From: Ptiloglossa arizonensis
Taxonomy: Eukaryota > Arthropoda > Insecta > Hymenoptera > Colletidae
Direction of reading: 5' to 3'
Length of the DNA: 64,000 nt
Assembly: GCF_051014685.1 (NCBI RefSeq)
Contig: NW_027478460.1
Location: 434,001 to 498,000 of the forward strand
Shown: piece by piece, positions 27,839-40,724 of the stretch
How the letters are laid out: every line of letters starts with the position of its first letter
How positions within the stretch are numbered: the stretch's first letter is position 1
Program-made: the position numbers and the translations under genes
Notes under the pieces: generated by a model
Told to the model about the DNA's origin: nothing
What the model saw: only the letters and a program-made list of their open reading frames with translations
Databases searched by the model: none

Positions 27839-30800
27839 AATTTCTGTTGCATCTGAAAGTAGAAGCTCGCCCGATTACAACGGTGTACGCACTTTTCCCC
27901 TAGGCCGTTCTAGTTATTCGTGTCGAGCATCAGAACTGAGAAAATTTTGAGTTTCTCAAGCGTTTCTTACCTCCAAACTGCCATATCTCGCGAACGGATT
28001 GACCAATCCGCAAAATTTCTGTTGCATCTGAAAGTAGAAACTCGCCCGATTACAACGGTATGCGTACTACTCCCCTAGGCCGTTCTTGTCAGTCGTTTCG
28101 AGCATCAGAACTGCGAACATTTTGAATTTCTCAAGCGTTTCTTACCTCCAAACTGCCATATCTCGCGAACGGATTGACCAATCCGCAATATTTCTGTTGT
28201 ATCTGAAAGTACAAACTCGCCCGATTACAACGGTATGTGTAGTTTTCCCCTAGGCCGTTCCAGTTATTCGTTTCGAGCATCAGAACTGCGAAAATTTTGA
28301 GTTTCTCAAGCGTTTCTTACATCCAAACTGCCATATCTCGCGAACGGATTGACCGATCCGCAAAATTTCTGTTGCATCTGAATGTAGAAACTCGCCCGAT
28401 TACAACGGTATGCGCACGTTTCCCCTAGGCCGTTCTAGTTATTCGTGTCGAGCATCAGAACTGCGAAAATTTTGAGTTTCTGAAGCGTTTCTTACCTCCA
28501 AACTGCCATATCTCGCGAACGGATTGATCAATCCGCAAAATTTCTGTTGCATCTGAAAGTAGAAGCTCGCCCGATTACAACGGTATGCGCACCTTTCCCC
28601 TAGGCCGTTCTAGTTATTCGTGTCGAGCATCAGAACTGGGAAAATTTTGAGTTTCTCAAGCGTTTCTTACCTCCAAACTGCCATATATCGCGAACGGATT
28701 GACCAATCCGCAAAATTTCTGTTGCATCTGAAAGTAGAAACTCGCTCGATTACAACGGTATGTGTAGTTTTCCCCTAGGCCGTTCCAGTTATTCGTTTCG
28801 AGCATCAGAACTGCGAAAATTTTGAGTTTCTCAAGCGTTTCTTACCTCCAAGCTGCCATATCTCGCGAACGGATTGACCGATCCGCAAAATTTCTGTTGC
28901 ATCTGAATGTAGAAACTCGCCCGATTACAACGGTATGCGCACTTTTCCCCTAGGCCGTCCTAGTTATTCGTGTCGAGCATCAGAACTGCGAAAATTTTGA
29001 GTTTCTGAAGCGTTTCTTACCTCCAAACTGCCATATCTCGCGAACGGATTGATCAATCCGCAAAATTTCTGTTGCATCTGAAAGTAGAAGCTCGCCCGAT
29101 TACAACGGTGTGCGCACTTTTCCCCTAGGCCGTTCTAGTTATTCGTGTCGAGCATCAGAACTGCGAAAATTTTGAGTTTCTCAAGCGTTTCTTACCTCCA
29201 AACTGCCATATCTCGCGAACGGATTGACCAATCCGCAAAATTTCTGTTGCATCTGAAAGTAGAAACTCGCCCGATTACAACGGTATGCGTACTACTCCCC
29301 TAGGCCGTTCTTGTCAGTCGTTTCGAGCATCAGAACTGCGAAAATTTTGAATTTCTCAAGCGTTTCTTACCTCCAAACTGCCATATCTCGCGAACGGATT
29401 GACCAATCCGCAATATTTCTGTTGCATCTGAAAGTAGAAACTCGCCCGATTACAACGGTATGGGCACTTTTCCCCTAGGCCGTTCTAGTTATTCGTGTCG
29501 AGCATCAGAACTGCGAAAATTTTGAGTTTCTGAAGCGTTTCTTACCTCCAAACTGCCATATCTCGCGAACGGATTGATCAATCCGCAAAATTTCTGTTGC
29601 ATCTGAAAGTAGAAGCTCGCCCGATTACAACGGTGTGCGCACTTTTCCCCTAGGCCGTTCTAGTTATTCGTTTCGAGCATCAGAACTGCGAAAATTTTGA
29701 GTTTCTCAAGCGTTTCTTACCTCCAAACTGCCATATCTCGCGAACGGATTGACCAATCCGCAAAATTTCTGTTGCATCTGAAAGTAGAAACTCGCCCGAT
29801 TACAACGGTATGCGTACTACTCCCCTAGGCCGTTCTTGTCAGTCGTTTCGAGCATCAGAACTGCGAAAATTTTGAATTTCTCAAGCGTTTCTTACCTCCA
29901 AACTGCCATATCTCGCGAACGGATTGACCGATCCGCAAAATTTCTGTTGCATCTGAATGTAGAAACTCGCCCGATTACAACGGTATGCGCACCTTTCCCC
30001 TAGGCCGTTCTAGTTATTCGTGTCGAGCATCAGAACTGCGAAAATTTTGAGTTTCTCAAGCGTTTCTTACCTCCAAACTGCCATATCTCGCGAACGGATT
30101 GACCAATCCGCAAAATTTCTGTTGCATCTGAAAGTAGAAACTCGCTCGATTACAACGGTATGTGTAGTTTTCCCCTAGGCCGTTCCAGTTATTCGTTTCG
30201 AGCATCAGAACTGCGAAAATTTTGAGTTTCTCAAGCGTTTCTTACATCCAAACTGCCATATCTCGCGAACGGATTGATCAATCCGCAAAATTTCTGTTGC
30301 ATCTGAAAGTAGAAGCTCGCCCGATTACAACGGTATGCGCACGTTTCCCCTAGGCCGTTCTAGTTATTCGTGTCGAGCATCAGAACTGCGAAAATTTTGA
30401 GTTTCTGAAGCGTTTCTTACCTCCAAACTGCCATATCTCGCGAACGGATTGATCAATCCGCAAAATTTCTGTTGCATCTGAAAGTAGAAGCTCGCCCGAT
30501 TACAACGGTATGCGCACCTTTCCCCTAGGCCGTTCTAGTTATTCGTGTCGAGCATCAGAACTGCGAAAATTTTGAGTTTCTCAAGCGTTTCTTACCTCCA
30601 AACTGCCATATCTCGCGAACGGATTGACCAATCCGCAAAATTTCTGTTGCATCTGAAAGTAGAAACTCGCTCGATTACAACGGTATGTGTAGTTTTCCCC
30701 TAGGCCGTTCCAGTTATTCGTTTCGAGCATCAGAACTGCGAAAATTTTGAGTTTCTCAAGCGTTTCTTACATCCAAACTGCCATATCTCGCGAACGGATT

Positions 30801-31338
30801 GACCGATCCGCAAAATTTCTGTTGCATCTGAAAGTAGAAACTCGCCCGATTACAACGGTATGAGCACTTTTCCCGTAGGCCGTTCTAGTTATTCGTTTCG
30901 AGCATCAGAACTGCGCAAATTTTGAGTTTCTCAAGCGTTTCTTACCTCCAAACTGCCATATCTCGCGAAGGGATTGACCAATCCGCAAAATTCCTGTTGC
31001 ATCTGAAAGTAGAAACTCGCCCGATTACATCGGTATGAGTACTTTTCCCCTAGGCCGTTTTGGTTATTCGTTTCGAGCATCAGAACTGTGAAAATTTGGA
31101 GTTTCTCAAGCGTTTCTGACTTCCAAACTGCCACATCTCGCAAACGGATTTACAAATCCGCAAAATTTCTGTTGTATCTGAAAGTACAAACTCGCCCGAT
31201 TACAACGGTATGTGTAGTTTTCCCCTAGGCCGTTCCAGTTATTCGTTTCGGGCATCAGAACTGCGAAAATTTTGAGTTTCTGAAGCGTTTCTTACCTCCA
31301 AACTGCCATATCTCGCGAACGGATTGATCAATCCGCAA
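27839..31338 (+). repeat. 20-mer HOR unit, copy B (3,500 bp)
   Basis: This repeats copy A but has two extra monomers. The shift to copy A is 3,149 bp up to about 29,990 and 3,500 bp from about 30,350 onwards. The extra 350 bp contains a CACCTTTCC / CTCGCTCG pair that is present again immediately downstream, so it looks like a tandem dimer duplication. The C missing near 27,347 in copy A is present here. The GAAGGGATTG and AATTTGGAG monomers recur at +3,500. Confidence 0.8.
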
Positions 31339-32335
31339 AATTTCTGTTGCATCTGAAAGTAGAAGCTCGCCCGATTACAACGGTGTACGCACTTTTCCCC
31401 TAGGCCGTTCTAGTTATTCGTGTCGAGCATCAGAACTGAGAAAATTTTGAGTTTCTCAAGCGTTTCTTACCTCCAAACTGCCATATCTCGCGAACGGATT
31501 GACCAATCCGCAAAATTTCTGTTGCATCTGAAAGTAGAAACTCGCCCGATTACAACGGTATGCGTACTACTCCCCTAGGCCGTTCTTGTCAGTCGTTTCG
31601 AGCATCAGAACTGCGAACATTTTGAATTTCTCAAGCGTTTCTTACCTCCAAACTGCCATATCTCGCGAACGGATTGACCAATCCGCAATATTTCTGTTGC
31701 ATCTGAAAGTGCAAACTCGCCCGATTACAACGGTATGTGTAGTTTTCCCCTAGGCCGTTCCAGTTATTCGTTTCGAGCATCAGAACTGCGAAAATTTTGA
31801 GTTTCTCAAGCGTTTCTTACATCCAAACTGCCATATCTCGCGAACGGATTGACCGATCCGCAAAATTTCTGTTGCATCTGAATGTAGAAACTCGCCCGAT
31901 TACAACGGTGTGCGCACGTTTCCTCTAGGCCGTTCTAGTTATTCGTGTCGAGCATCAGAACTGCGAAAATTTTGAGTTTCTGAAGCGTTTCTTACCTCCA
32001 AACTGCCATATCTCGCGAACGGATTGATCAATCCGCAAAATTTCTGTTGCATCTGAAAGTAGAAGCTCGCCCGATTACAACGGTATGCGCACCTTTCCCC
32101 TAGGCCGTTCTAGTTATTCGTGTCGAGCATCAGAACTGCGAAAATTTTGAGTTTCTCAAGCGTTTCTTACCTCCAAACTGCCATATCTCGCGAACGGATT
32201 GACCAATCCGCAAAATTTCTGTTGCATCTGAAAGTAGAAACTCGCTCGATTACAACGGTATGTGTAGTTTTCCCCTAGGCCGTTCCAGTTATTCGTTTCG
32301 AGCATCAGAACTGCGAAAATTTTGAGTTTCTCAAG
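31339..32335 (+). repeat. Partial third copy of the 18/20-mer unit
   Basis: The order of types matches the start of copies A and B: GTGTACGCAC at 31,383, TTCTTGTCAG at 31,583, CACCTTTCC near 32,087 and CTCGCTCG near 32,245. It diverges from copy B at about 32,335. From about 31,440 it is at the same time the start of the 15-mer HOR, so the 15-mer was probably built on this end. Confidence 0.65.
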
Positions 32336-34063
32336 CGTTTCTTACATCCAAACTGCCATATCTCGCGAACGGATTGACCGATCCGCAAAATTTCTGTTGC
32401 ATCTGAAAGTAGAAACTCGCCCGATTACAACGGTATGAGCACTTTTCCCGTAGGCCGTTCTAGTTATTCGTTTCGAGCATCAGAACTGCGCAAATTTTGA
32501 GTTTCTCAAGCGTTTCTTACCTCCAAACTGCCATATCTCGCGAACGGATTGACCAATCCGCAAAATTTCTGTTGCGTCTGAAAGTAGAAACTCGCCCGAT
32601 TAAAACGGTGTGCGTACTGTTCCCCTAGGCCGTTCTAGTTATTCGTGTCGAGCATAAAAACTGCGCAAATTTTGAGTTTCTCAAGCGTTTCTTACCTCCA
32701 AACTGCCATATCTCGCGAACGGATTGACCAATCCGCAAAATTTCTGTTGCGTCTGAAAGTAGAAACTCGCCCGATTACAACGGTGTGCGTACTATTCCCC
32801 TAGGCCGTTTTAGTTACTCGTTTCGAGCATCAGAACTGCGAAAATTTTGAGTTTCTCAAGCGTTTCTTATATCCAAACTGCCATATCTCGCGAACGGATT
32901 GATCAATCCGCAAAATTTCTGCTGCATCTGAAAGTAGAAACTCGCCCGATTACAACGGTATGGGCACTTTTCCCCTAGGCCGTTCTAGTTATTCGTGTCG
33001 AGCATCAGATCTGCGAAAATTTTGAGTTTCTCAAGCGTTTCTTACATCCAAACTGCCATATCTCGCGAACGGATTGACCAATCCGCAAAATTTCCATTGC
33101 ATCTGAAAGTAGAAACTCGCCCGATCACAACGGTATGCGTACTTTTCCCCTATGCCGTTCTAGTTACTCGTTTCGAGCATCAGAACTGCGAAAATTTTGA
33201 GTTTATCAAGCGTTTCTTATTTCCAAACTGCCATATCTCGCGAACGGATTGATCAATCCGCAAAATTTCTGTGGCATCTGAAAGTAGAAACTCGCCCGAT
33301 TACAACGGTATGCGCACTTTTCCCCTAGGCTTTCTAGTTATTCGTGTCGAGCATCAGAACTGCGAAAATTCTGAGTTTCTCAAGCGATTCTTACCTCCAA
33401 ACTGCCATATCTCGCGAACGGATTGACCAATCCGCAATATTTCTGTTGCATCTGAAAGTACAAACTCGCCCGATTACAACGGTATGTGTAGTTTTCCCCT
33501 ACGCCGTTCCAGTTATTCGTTTCGAGCATCAGAACTGCGAAAATTTTGAGTTTCTCAAGCGTTTCTTACCTCCAAACTGCCATATCTCGCGAACGGATTG
33601 ACCAATCCGCAAAATTTCTATTGCATCTGAAAGTAGAAACTCGCCCGATTACGACGGTATGTGTAGTTTTCGCCTAGGCCGTTCCAGTTATTCGTTTCGA
33701 GCATCAGAACTGCGCAAATTTTGAGTTTCTCAAGCGTTTCTTACCTCCAAGCTGCCATATCTCGCGAACGGATTGACCGATCCGCAAAATTTCTGTTGCA
33801 TCTGAATGTAGAAACTCGCCCGATTACAACGGTATGCGCACTTTTCCCCTAGGCCGTCCTAGTTATTCGTGTCGAGCATCAGAACTGCGAAAATTTTGAT
33901 TTTCTGAAGCGTTTCTTACCTCCAAACTGCCATATCTCGCGAACGGATTGATCAATCCGCAAAATTTCTGTTGCATCTGAAAGTAGAAGCTCGCCCGATT
34001 ACAACGGTGTGCGCACTTTTCCCCTAGGCCGTTCTAGTTATTCGTGTCGAGCATCAGAACTGC
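31440..34063 (+). repeat. 15-mer HOR, copy 1 (2,624 bp)
   Basis: Fourteen 175-bp monomers and one 174-bp monomer (AGGCTTTCTAG near 33,330, one base short). Diagnostic states are GTTTCCTCTAGG near 31,919, GTACTGTTCC near 32,616, CTGCTGCATC near 32,920, TTCTGAGTTTC near 33,369 and TTTTGATTTTC near 33,896. The middle part (about 32,520-33,845) repeats about 21,850-23,170 from the 6-mer region. Confidence 0.88.
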
Positions 34064-36687
34064 GAAAATTTTGAGTTTCTCAAGCGTTTCTTACCTCCAA
34101 ACTGCCATATCTCGCGAACGGATTGACCAATCCGCAAAATTTCTGTTGCATCTGAAAGTAGAAACTCGCCCGATTACAACGGTATGCGTACTACTCCCCT
34201 AGGCCGTTCTTGTCAGTCGTTTCGAGCATCAGAACTGCGAAAATTTTGAATTTCTCAAGCGTTTCTTACCTCCAAACTGCCATATCTCGCGAACGGATTG
34301 ACCAATCCGCAATATTTCTGTTGCATCTGAAAGTACAAACTCGCCCGATTACAACGGTATGTGTAGTTTTCCCCTAGGCCGTTCCAGTTATTCGTTTCGA
34401 GCATCAGAACTGCGAAAATTTTGAGTTTCTCAAGCGTTTCTTACATCCAAACTGCCATATCTCGCGAACGGATTGACCGATCCGCAAAATTTCTGTTGCA
34501 TCTGACTGTAGAAACTCGCCCGATTACAACGGTGTGCGCACGTTTCCTCTAGGCCGTTCTAGTTATTCGTGTCGAGCATCAGAACTGCGAAAATTTTGAG
34601 TTTCTGAAGCGTTTCTTACCTCCAAACTGCCATATCTCGCGAACGGATTGATCAATCCGCAAAATTTCTGTTGCATCTGAAAGTAGAAGCTCGCCCGATT
34701 ACAACGGTATGCGCACCTTTCCCCTAGGCCGTTCTAGTTATTCGTGTCGAGCATCAGAACTGCGAAAATTTTGAGTTTCTCAAGCGTTTCTTACCTCCAA
34801 ACTGCCATATCTCGCGAACGGATTGACCAATCCGCAAAATTTCTGTTGCATCTGAAAGTAGAAACTCGCTCGATTACAACGGTATGTGTAGTTTTCCCCT
34901 AGGCCGTTCCAGTTATTCGTTTCGAGCATCAGAACTGCGAAAATTTTGAGTTTCTCAAGCGTTTCTTACATCCAAACTGCCATATCTCGCGAACGGATTG
35001 ACCGATCCGCAAAATTTCTGTTGCGTCTGAAAGTAGAAACTCGCCCGATTACAACGGTATGAGCACTTTTCCCGTAGGCCGTTCTAGTTATTCGTTTCGA
35101 GCATCAGAACTGCGCAAATTTTGAGTTTCTCAAGCGTTTCTTACCTCCAAACTGCCATATCTCGCGAACGGATTGACCAATCCGCAAAATTTCTGTTGCG
35201 TCTGAAAGTAGAAACTCGCCCGATTAAAACGGTGTGCGTACTGTTCCCCTAGGCCGTTCTAGTTATTCGTGTCGAGCATCAAAACTGCGCAAATTTTGAG
35301 TTTCTCAAGCGTTTCTTACCTCCAAACTGCCATATCTCGCGAACGGATTGACCAATCCGCAAAATTTCTGTTGCGTCTGAAAGTAGAAACTCGCCCGATT
35401 ACAACGGTGTGCGTACTATTCCCCTAGGCCGTTTTAGTTACTCGTTTCGAGCATCAGAACTGCGAAAATTTTGAGTTTCTCAAGCGTTTCTTATATCCAA
35501 ACTGCCATATCTCGCGAACGGATTGATCAATCCGCAAAATTTCTGCTGCATCTGAAAGTAGAAACTCGCCCGATTACAACGGTATGGGCACTTTTCCCCT
35601 AGGCCGTTCTAGTTATTCGTGTCGAGCATCAGATCTGCGAAAATTTTGAGTTTCTCAAGCGTTTCTTACATCCAAACTGCCATATCTCGCGAACGGATTG
35701 ACCAATCCGCAAAATTTCCATTGCATCTGAAAGTAGAAACTCGCCCGATTACAACGGTATGCGTACTTTTCCCCTATGCCGTTCTAGTTACTCGTTTCGA
35801 GCATCAGAACTGCGAAAATTTTGAGTTTATCAAGCGTTTCTTATTTCCAAACTGCCATATCTCGCGAACGGATTGATCAATCCGCAAAATTTCTGTGGCA
35901 TCTGAAAGTAGAAACTCGCCCGATTACAACGGTATGCGCACTTTTCCCCTAGGCTTTCTAGTTATTCGTGTCGAGCATCAGAACTGCGAAAATTCTGAGT
36001 TTCTCAAGCGATCCTTACCTCCAAACTGCCATATCTCGCGAACGGATTGACCAATCCGCAATATTTCTGTTGCATCTGAAAGTACAAACTCGCCCGATTA
36101 CAACGGTATGTGTAGTTTTCCCCTACGCCGTTCCAGTTATTCGTTTCGAGCATCAGAACTGCGAAAATTTTGAGTTTCTCAAGCGTTTCTTACCTCCAAA
36201 CTGCCATATCTCGCGAACGGATTGACCAATCCGCAAAATTTCTATTGCATCTGAAAGTAGAAACTCGCCCGATTACGACGGTATGTGTAGTTTTCGCCTA
36301 GGCCGTTCCAGTTATTCGTTTCGAGCATCAGAACTGCGCAAATTTTGAGTTTCTCAAGCGTTTCTTACCTCCAAGCTGCCATATCTCGCGAACGGATTGA
36401 CCGATCCGCAAAATTTCTGTTGCATCTGAATGTAGAAACTCGCCCGATTACAACGGTATGCGCACTTTTCCCCTAGGCCGTCCTAGTTATTCGTGTCGAG
36501 CATCAGAACTGCGAAAATTTTGATTTTCTGAAGCGTTTCTTACCTCCAAACTGCCATATCTCGCGAACGGATTGATCAATCCGCAAAATTTCTGTTGCAT
36601 CTGAAAGTAGAAGCTCGCCCGATTACAACGGTGTGCGCACTTTTCCCCTAGGCCGTTCTAGTTATTCGTGTCGAGCATCAGAACTGC
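34064..36687 (+). repeat. 15-mer HOR, copy 2 (2,624 bp)
   Basis: Tandem copy of 31,440-34,063 with the same 174-bp monomer near 35,954. Differences I saw include GAACATTTTG (copy 1) against GAAAATTTTG, GAAAGTGCAAAC (copy 1) against GAAAGTACAAAC, GACTGTAG (copy 2) against GAATGTAG, GCATAAAAAC (copy 1) against GCATCAAAAC, and CGATCCTTACC (copy 2) against CGATTCTTACC. A partial third copy runs from 36,688 to about 37,110. Confidence 0.88.
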
Positions 36688-38274
36688 GAAAATTTTGAGT
36701 TTCTCAAGCGTTTCTTACCTCCAAACTGCCATATCTCGCGAACGGATTGACCAATCCGCAAAATTTCTGTTGCATCTGAAAGTAGAAACTCGCCCGATTA
36801 CAACGGTATGCGTACTACTCCCCTAGGCCGTTCTTGTCAGTCGTTTCGAGCATCAGAACTGCGAAAATTTTGAATTTCTCAAGCGTTTCTTACCTCCAAA
36901 CTGCCATATCTCGCGAACGGATTGACCAATCCGCAATATTTCTGTTGCATCTGAAAGTACAAACTCGCCCGATTACAACGGTATGTGTAGTTTTCCCCTA
37001 GGCCGTTCCAGTTATTCGTTTCGAGCATCAGAACTGCGAAAATTTTGAGTTTCTCAAGCGTTTCTTACATCCAAACTGCCATATCTCGCGAACGGATTGA
37101 CCGATCCGCAAAATTTCTGTTGCATCTGAAAGTAGAAACTCGCCCGATTACAACGGTATGGGCACTTTTCCCCTAGGCCGTTCTAGTTATTCGTGTCGAG
37201 CATCAGAACTGCGAAAATTTTGAGTTTCTGAAGCGTTTCTTACCTCCAAACTGCCATATCTCGCGAACGGATTGATCAATCCGCAAAATTTCTGTTGCAT
37301 CTGAAAGTAGAAGCTCGCCCGATTACAACGGTGTGCGCACTTTTCCCCTAGGCCGTTCTAGTTATTCGTGTCGAGCATCAGAACTGCGAAAATTTTGAGT
37401 TTCTCAAGCGTTTCTTACATCCAAACTGCCATATCTCGCGAACGGATTGACCGATCCGCAAAATTTCTGTTGCATCTGAATGTAGAAACTCGCCCGATTA
37501 CAACGGTATGCGCACGTTTCCCCTAGGCCGTTCTAGTTATTCGTGTCGAGCATTAGAACTGCGAAAATTTTGAGTTTCTGAAGCGTTTCTTACCTCCAAA
37601 CTGCCATATCTCGCGAACGGATTGACCAATCCGCAAAATTTCGGTTGCATCTGAAAGTAGAAACTCGCTCGATTACAACGGTATGTGTAGTTTTCCCCTA
37701 GGCCGTTCCAGTTATTCGTTTCGAGCATCAGAACTGCGAAAATTTTGAGTTTCTCAAGCGTTTCTTACATCCAAACTGCCATATCTCGCGAACGGATTGA
37801 CCGATCCGCAAAATTTCTGTTGCATCTGAAAGTAGAAACTCGCCCGATTACAACGGTATGAGCACTTTTCCCGTAGGGCGTTCTAGTTATTCGTTTCGAG
37901 CATCAGAACTGCGCAAATTTTGAGTTTCTCAAGCGTTTCTTACCTCCAAACTGCCATATCTCGCGAAGGGATTGACCAATCCGCAAAATTCCTGTTGCAT
38001 CTGAAAGTAGAAACTCGCCCGATTACATCGGTATGCGTACTTTTCCCCTAGGCCGTTTTGGTTATTCGCTTCGAGCATCAGAACTGTGAAAATTTGGAGT
38101 TTCTCAAGCGTTTCTGACCTCCAAACTGCCACATCTCGCAAACGGATTTACAAATCCGCAAAATTTCTGTTGTATCTGAAAGTACAAACTCGCCCGATTA
38201 CAACGGTATGTGTAGTTTTCCCCTAGGCCGTTCCAGTTATTCGTTTCGAGCATCAGAAATGCGAAAATTTTGAG
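36688..38274 (+). repeat. Array junction: partial 15-mer copy, then block shared with copies A and B
   Basis: The first 420 bp or so continues the 15-mer order (marker TTCTTGTCAG at 36,831). It then changes to GTATGGGCAC and GTGTGCGCAC types. From about 37,800 it carries the GAAGGGATTG monomer with TTCCTGTTGC and the AATTTGGAG / TCGCAAACGG monomer, also present at 27.4-27.7 kb and 30.9-31.2 kb. No gene is present. Confidence 0.7.
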
Positions 38275-40724
38275 TTTCTCAAGCGTTTCTTACCTCCAAA
38301 CTGCCATATCTCGCGAACGGATTGACCAATCCGCAATATTTCTGTTGCATCTGAAAGTAGAAACTCGCCCGATTACAACGGTATGCGCACTTTTCCCCTA
38401 GGCCGTTCTAGTTATTCGTGTCGAGCATCAGAACTGCGAAAATTTTGAGTTTCTCAAGCGTTTCTTACATCCAAACTGCCATATCTAGCGAACGGATTCA
38501 CCAATCCGCAAAATTTCTGTTGCATCTGAAAGTATAAACTCGCCAGATTACAACGGTATGCGTTCTTCTCCCCTAGGCCGCTCTAGTTACTCGTTTCGAG
38601 CATCAGAGCTGCGAAAATTTTGAGTTTCTCAAGTGTTTCTTATCTCCAAACTGCCATATCTCGCGAACGGATTGATCAATCCGCAAAATTTCTGTTGCAC
38701 CTGAAAGTAGAAACTCGCCCGATTACAACGGTATGCGCACTTTTCCCCTAGGCCGTTCTAGTTATTCGTGTCGAGCATCAGAACTGCGAAAATTTTCAGT
38801 TTCTCAAGCGTTTCTTACCTCCAAACTGCCATATCTCGCGAACGCATTGACCAATCCGCAAAATTTCTGTTGCATCTGAAAGTAGAAACTCGCCCAATTA
38901 CAACGGTATGCGTACTTCTCCCCTAGGCCGTTCTAGTCAGTCGTTTCGAGCATCAGAACTGCGAAAATTTTGAGTTTCTCAAGCGTTTCTTACCTCCAAA
39001 CTGCCATATCTCGCGAACGGATTGACCAATCCGCAAAATTTCTATTGCATCTGAAAGTAGAAACTCGCCCGATTACAACGGTATGCGTACTTTTCCCCTA
39101 GGCCGTCCTAGTTATTCGTTTCGTGCATCAGAACTGCGAAAATTTTGCGTTTCCCAAGCGTTTCTTACATCCAAACTGCCATATCTCGCGAACGCATTGA
39201 CCGATCGGCAAAATTTCTGTTGCATCTGAAAGTAGAAACTCGCCCGATTACAACGGTATGCGCACTTTTCCCCTAGGCCGTTCTAGTTACTCGTTTCGAG
39301 CATCAGAACTGCGCAAATTTTGAGTTTCTCAAGCGTTTCTTACCTCCAAACTGCCATATCTCGCGAAGGGATTGACCAATCCGCAAAATTTCTATTGCAT
39401 CTGAAAGTAGAAACTCGCCCGATTACATCGGTATGCGTACTTTTCCCCTAGGCCGTTCTGGTTATTCGTTTCGAGCATCAGAACTGCGAAAATTTGGAGT
39501 TTCTCAAGCGTTTCTTACCTCCAAAATGCCACATCTCGCAAACGGATTGACCAATCCGCAAAATTTCTGTTGTATCTGAAAGTACAAACTCGCCCGATTA
39601 CAACGGTATGTGTAGTTTTCCCCTAGGCCGTTCCAGTTATTCGTTTCGAGCATCAGAACTGCGAAAATTTTGAGTTTCTCAAGCGTTTCTTACCTCCAAA
39701 CTGCCATATCTCGCGAACGGATTGACCAATCCGCAAAATTTCTATTGCATCTGAAAGTAGAAACTCGCCCGATTACGACGGTATGTGTAGTTTTCGCCTA
39801 GGCCGTTCCAGTTATTCGTTTCGAGCATCAGAACTGCGAAAATTTTGAGTTTCTCAAGCGTTTCTTATCTCCAAACTGCCATATCTCGCGAACGGATTGA
39901 TCAATCCGCAAAATTTCTGTTGCATCTGAAAGTAGAAACTCGCCCGATTACAACGGTATGCGTACTTTTCCCCTAGGCCGTCCTAGTTATTCGTTTCGTG
40001 CATCAGGACTGCGAAAATTTTGCGTTTCCCAAGCGTTTCTTACATCCAAACTGCCATATCTCGCGAACGCATTGACCGATCGGCAAAATTTCTGTTGCAT
40101 CTGAAAGTAGAAACTCGCCCGATTACAACGGTATGCGTACTTTTCCCCTATGCCGTTCTAGTTACTCGTTTCGAGCATCAGAACTGCGAAAATTTTGAGT
40201 TTATCAAGCGTTTCTTATTTCCAAACTGCCATATCTCGCGAAGGGATTGACCAATCCGCAAAATTTCTATTGCATCTGAAAGTAGAAACTCGCCCGATTA
40301 CATCGGTATGCGTACTTTTCCCCTAGGCCGTTCTGGTTATTCGTTTCGAGCATCAGAACTGCGAAAATTTGGAGTTTCTCAAGCGTTTCTTACCTCCAAA
40401 ATGCCACATCTCGCAAACGGATTGACCAATCCGCAAAATTTCTGTTGTATCTGAAAGTACAAACTCGCCCGATTACAACAGCATGTGTAGTTTTCCCCTA
40501 GGCCGTTCCAGTTATTCGTTTCGAGCATCAGAACTGCGAAAATTTTGAGTTTCTCAAGCGTTTCTTACCTCCAAACTGCCATATCTCGCGAACGGAATGA
40601 CCGATCCGCATAATTTCTGTTGCATCTGAAAGTAGAAACTCGCCCGATTACAACGGTATGCGTGCTTTTCCCCTAGGCCGTTCTAGTTATTCGTGTCGAG
40701 CATCAGAACTGCGAAAATTTTGAG
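38275..40724 (+). repeat. 14-mer HOR, copy 1 (2,450 bp)
   Basis: Diagnostic states are ATATCTAGCG at 38,481, GTATAAACTCGCCAG near 38,531, CAAGTGTTTC near 38,631, TTGCACCTG near 38,695, and GACCGATCGGCAAAAT at 39,203 and again 875 bp later. All recur 2,450 bp downstream up to about 40,110. From 40,110 to 40,240 the copies differ, because this one has a GCGTACTTTTCCCCTATG monomer where copy 2 has others. Confidence 0.85.
39893..39908. other. Perfect 16-bp palindrome within the monomer (example)
   Basis: The sequence CGGATTGATCAATCCG equals its own reverse complement and contains a BclI site. It lies just before the AAAATTTC box. Many monomers carry this perfect form. The others carry one of a few recurrent variants at the same place (GACCAATCC, GACCGATCC, GGATCGACC, GGATTCACC, GGAATGACC) that break symmetry at one or a few positions but keep most of the two half sites. 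Such a dyad could bind a dimeric protein or extrude as a hairpin, but the sequence alone does not show either. Confidence 0.6.

Noticed and set aside
27431..31143. Repeated 63-70 codon minus-strand reading frames (27,431, 30,931, 37,929, 51,228, 53,503, 59,410, 62,735)
   Set aside because: They recur because the HORs recur. Each lies within little more than one monomer and covers the same satellite positions, so they do not indicate a gene.
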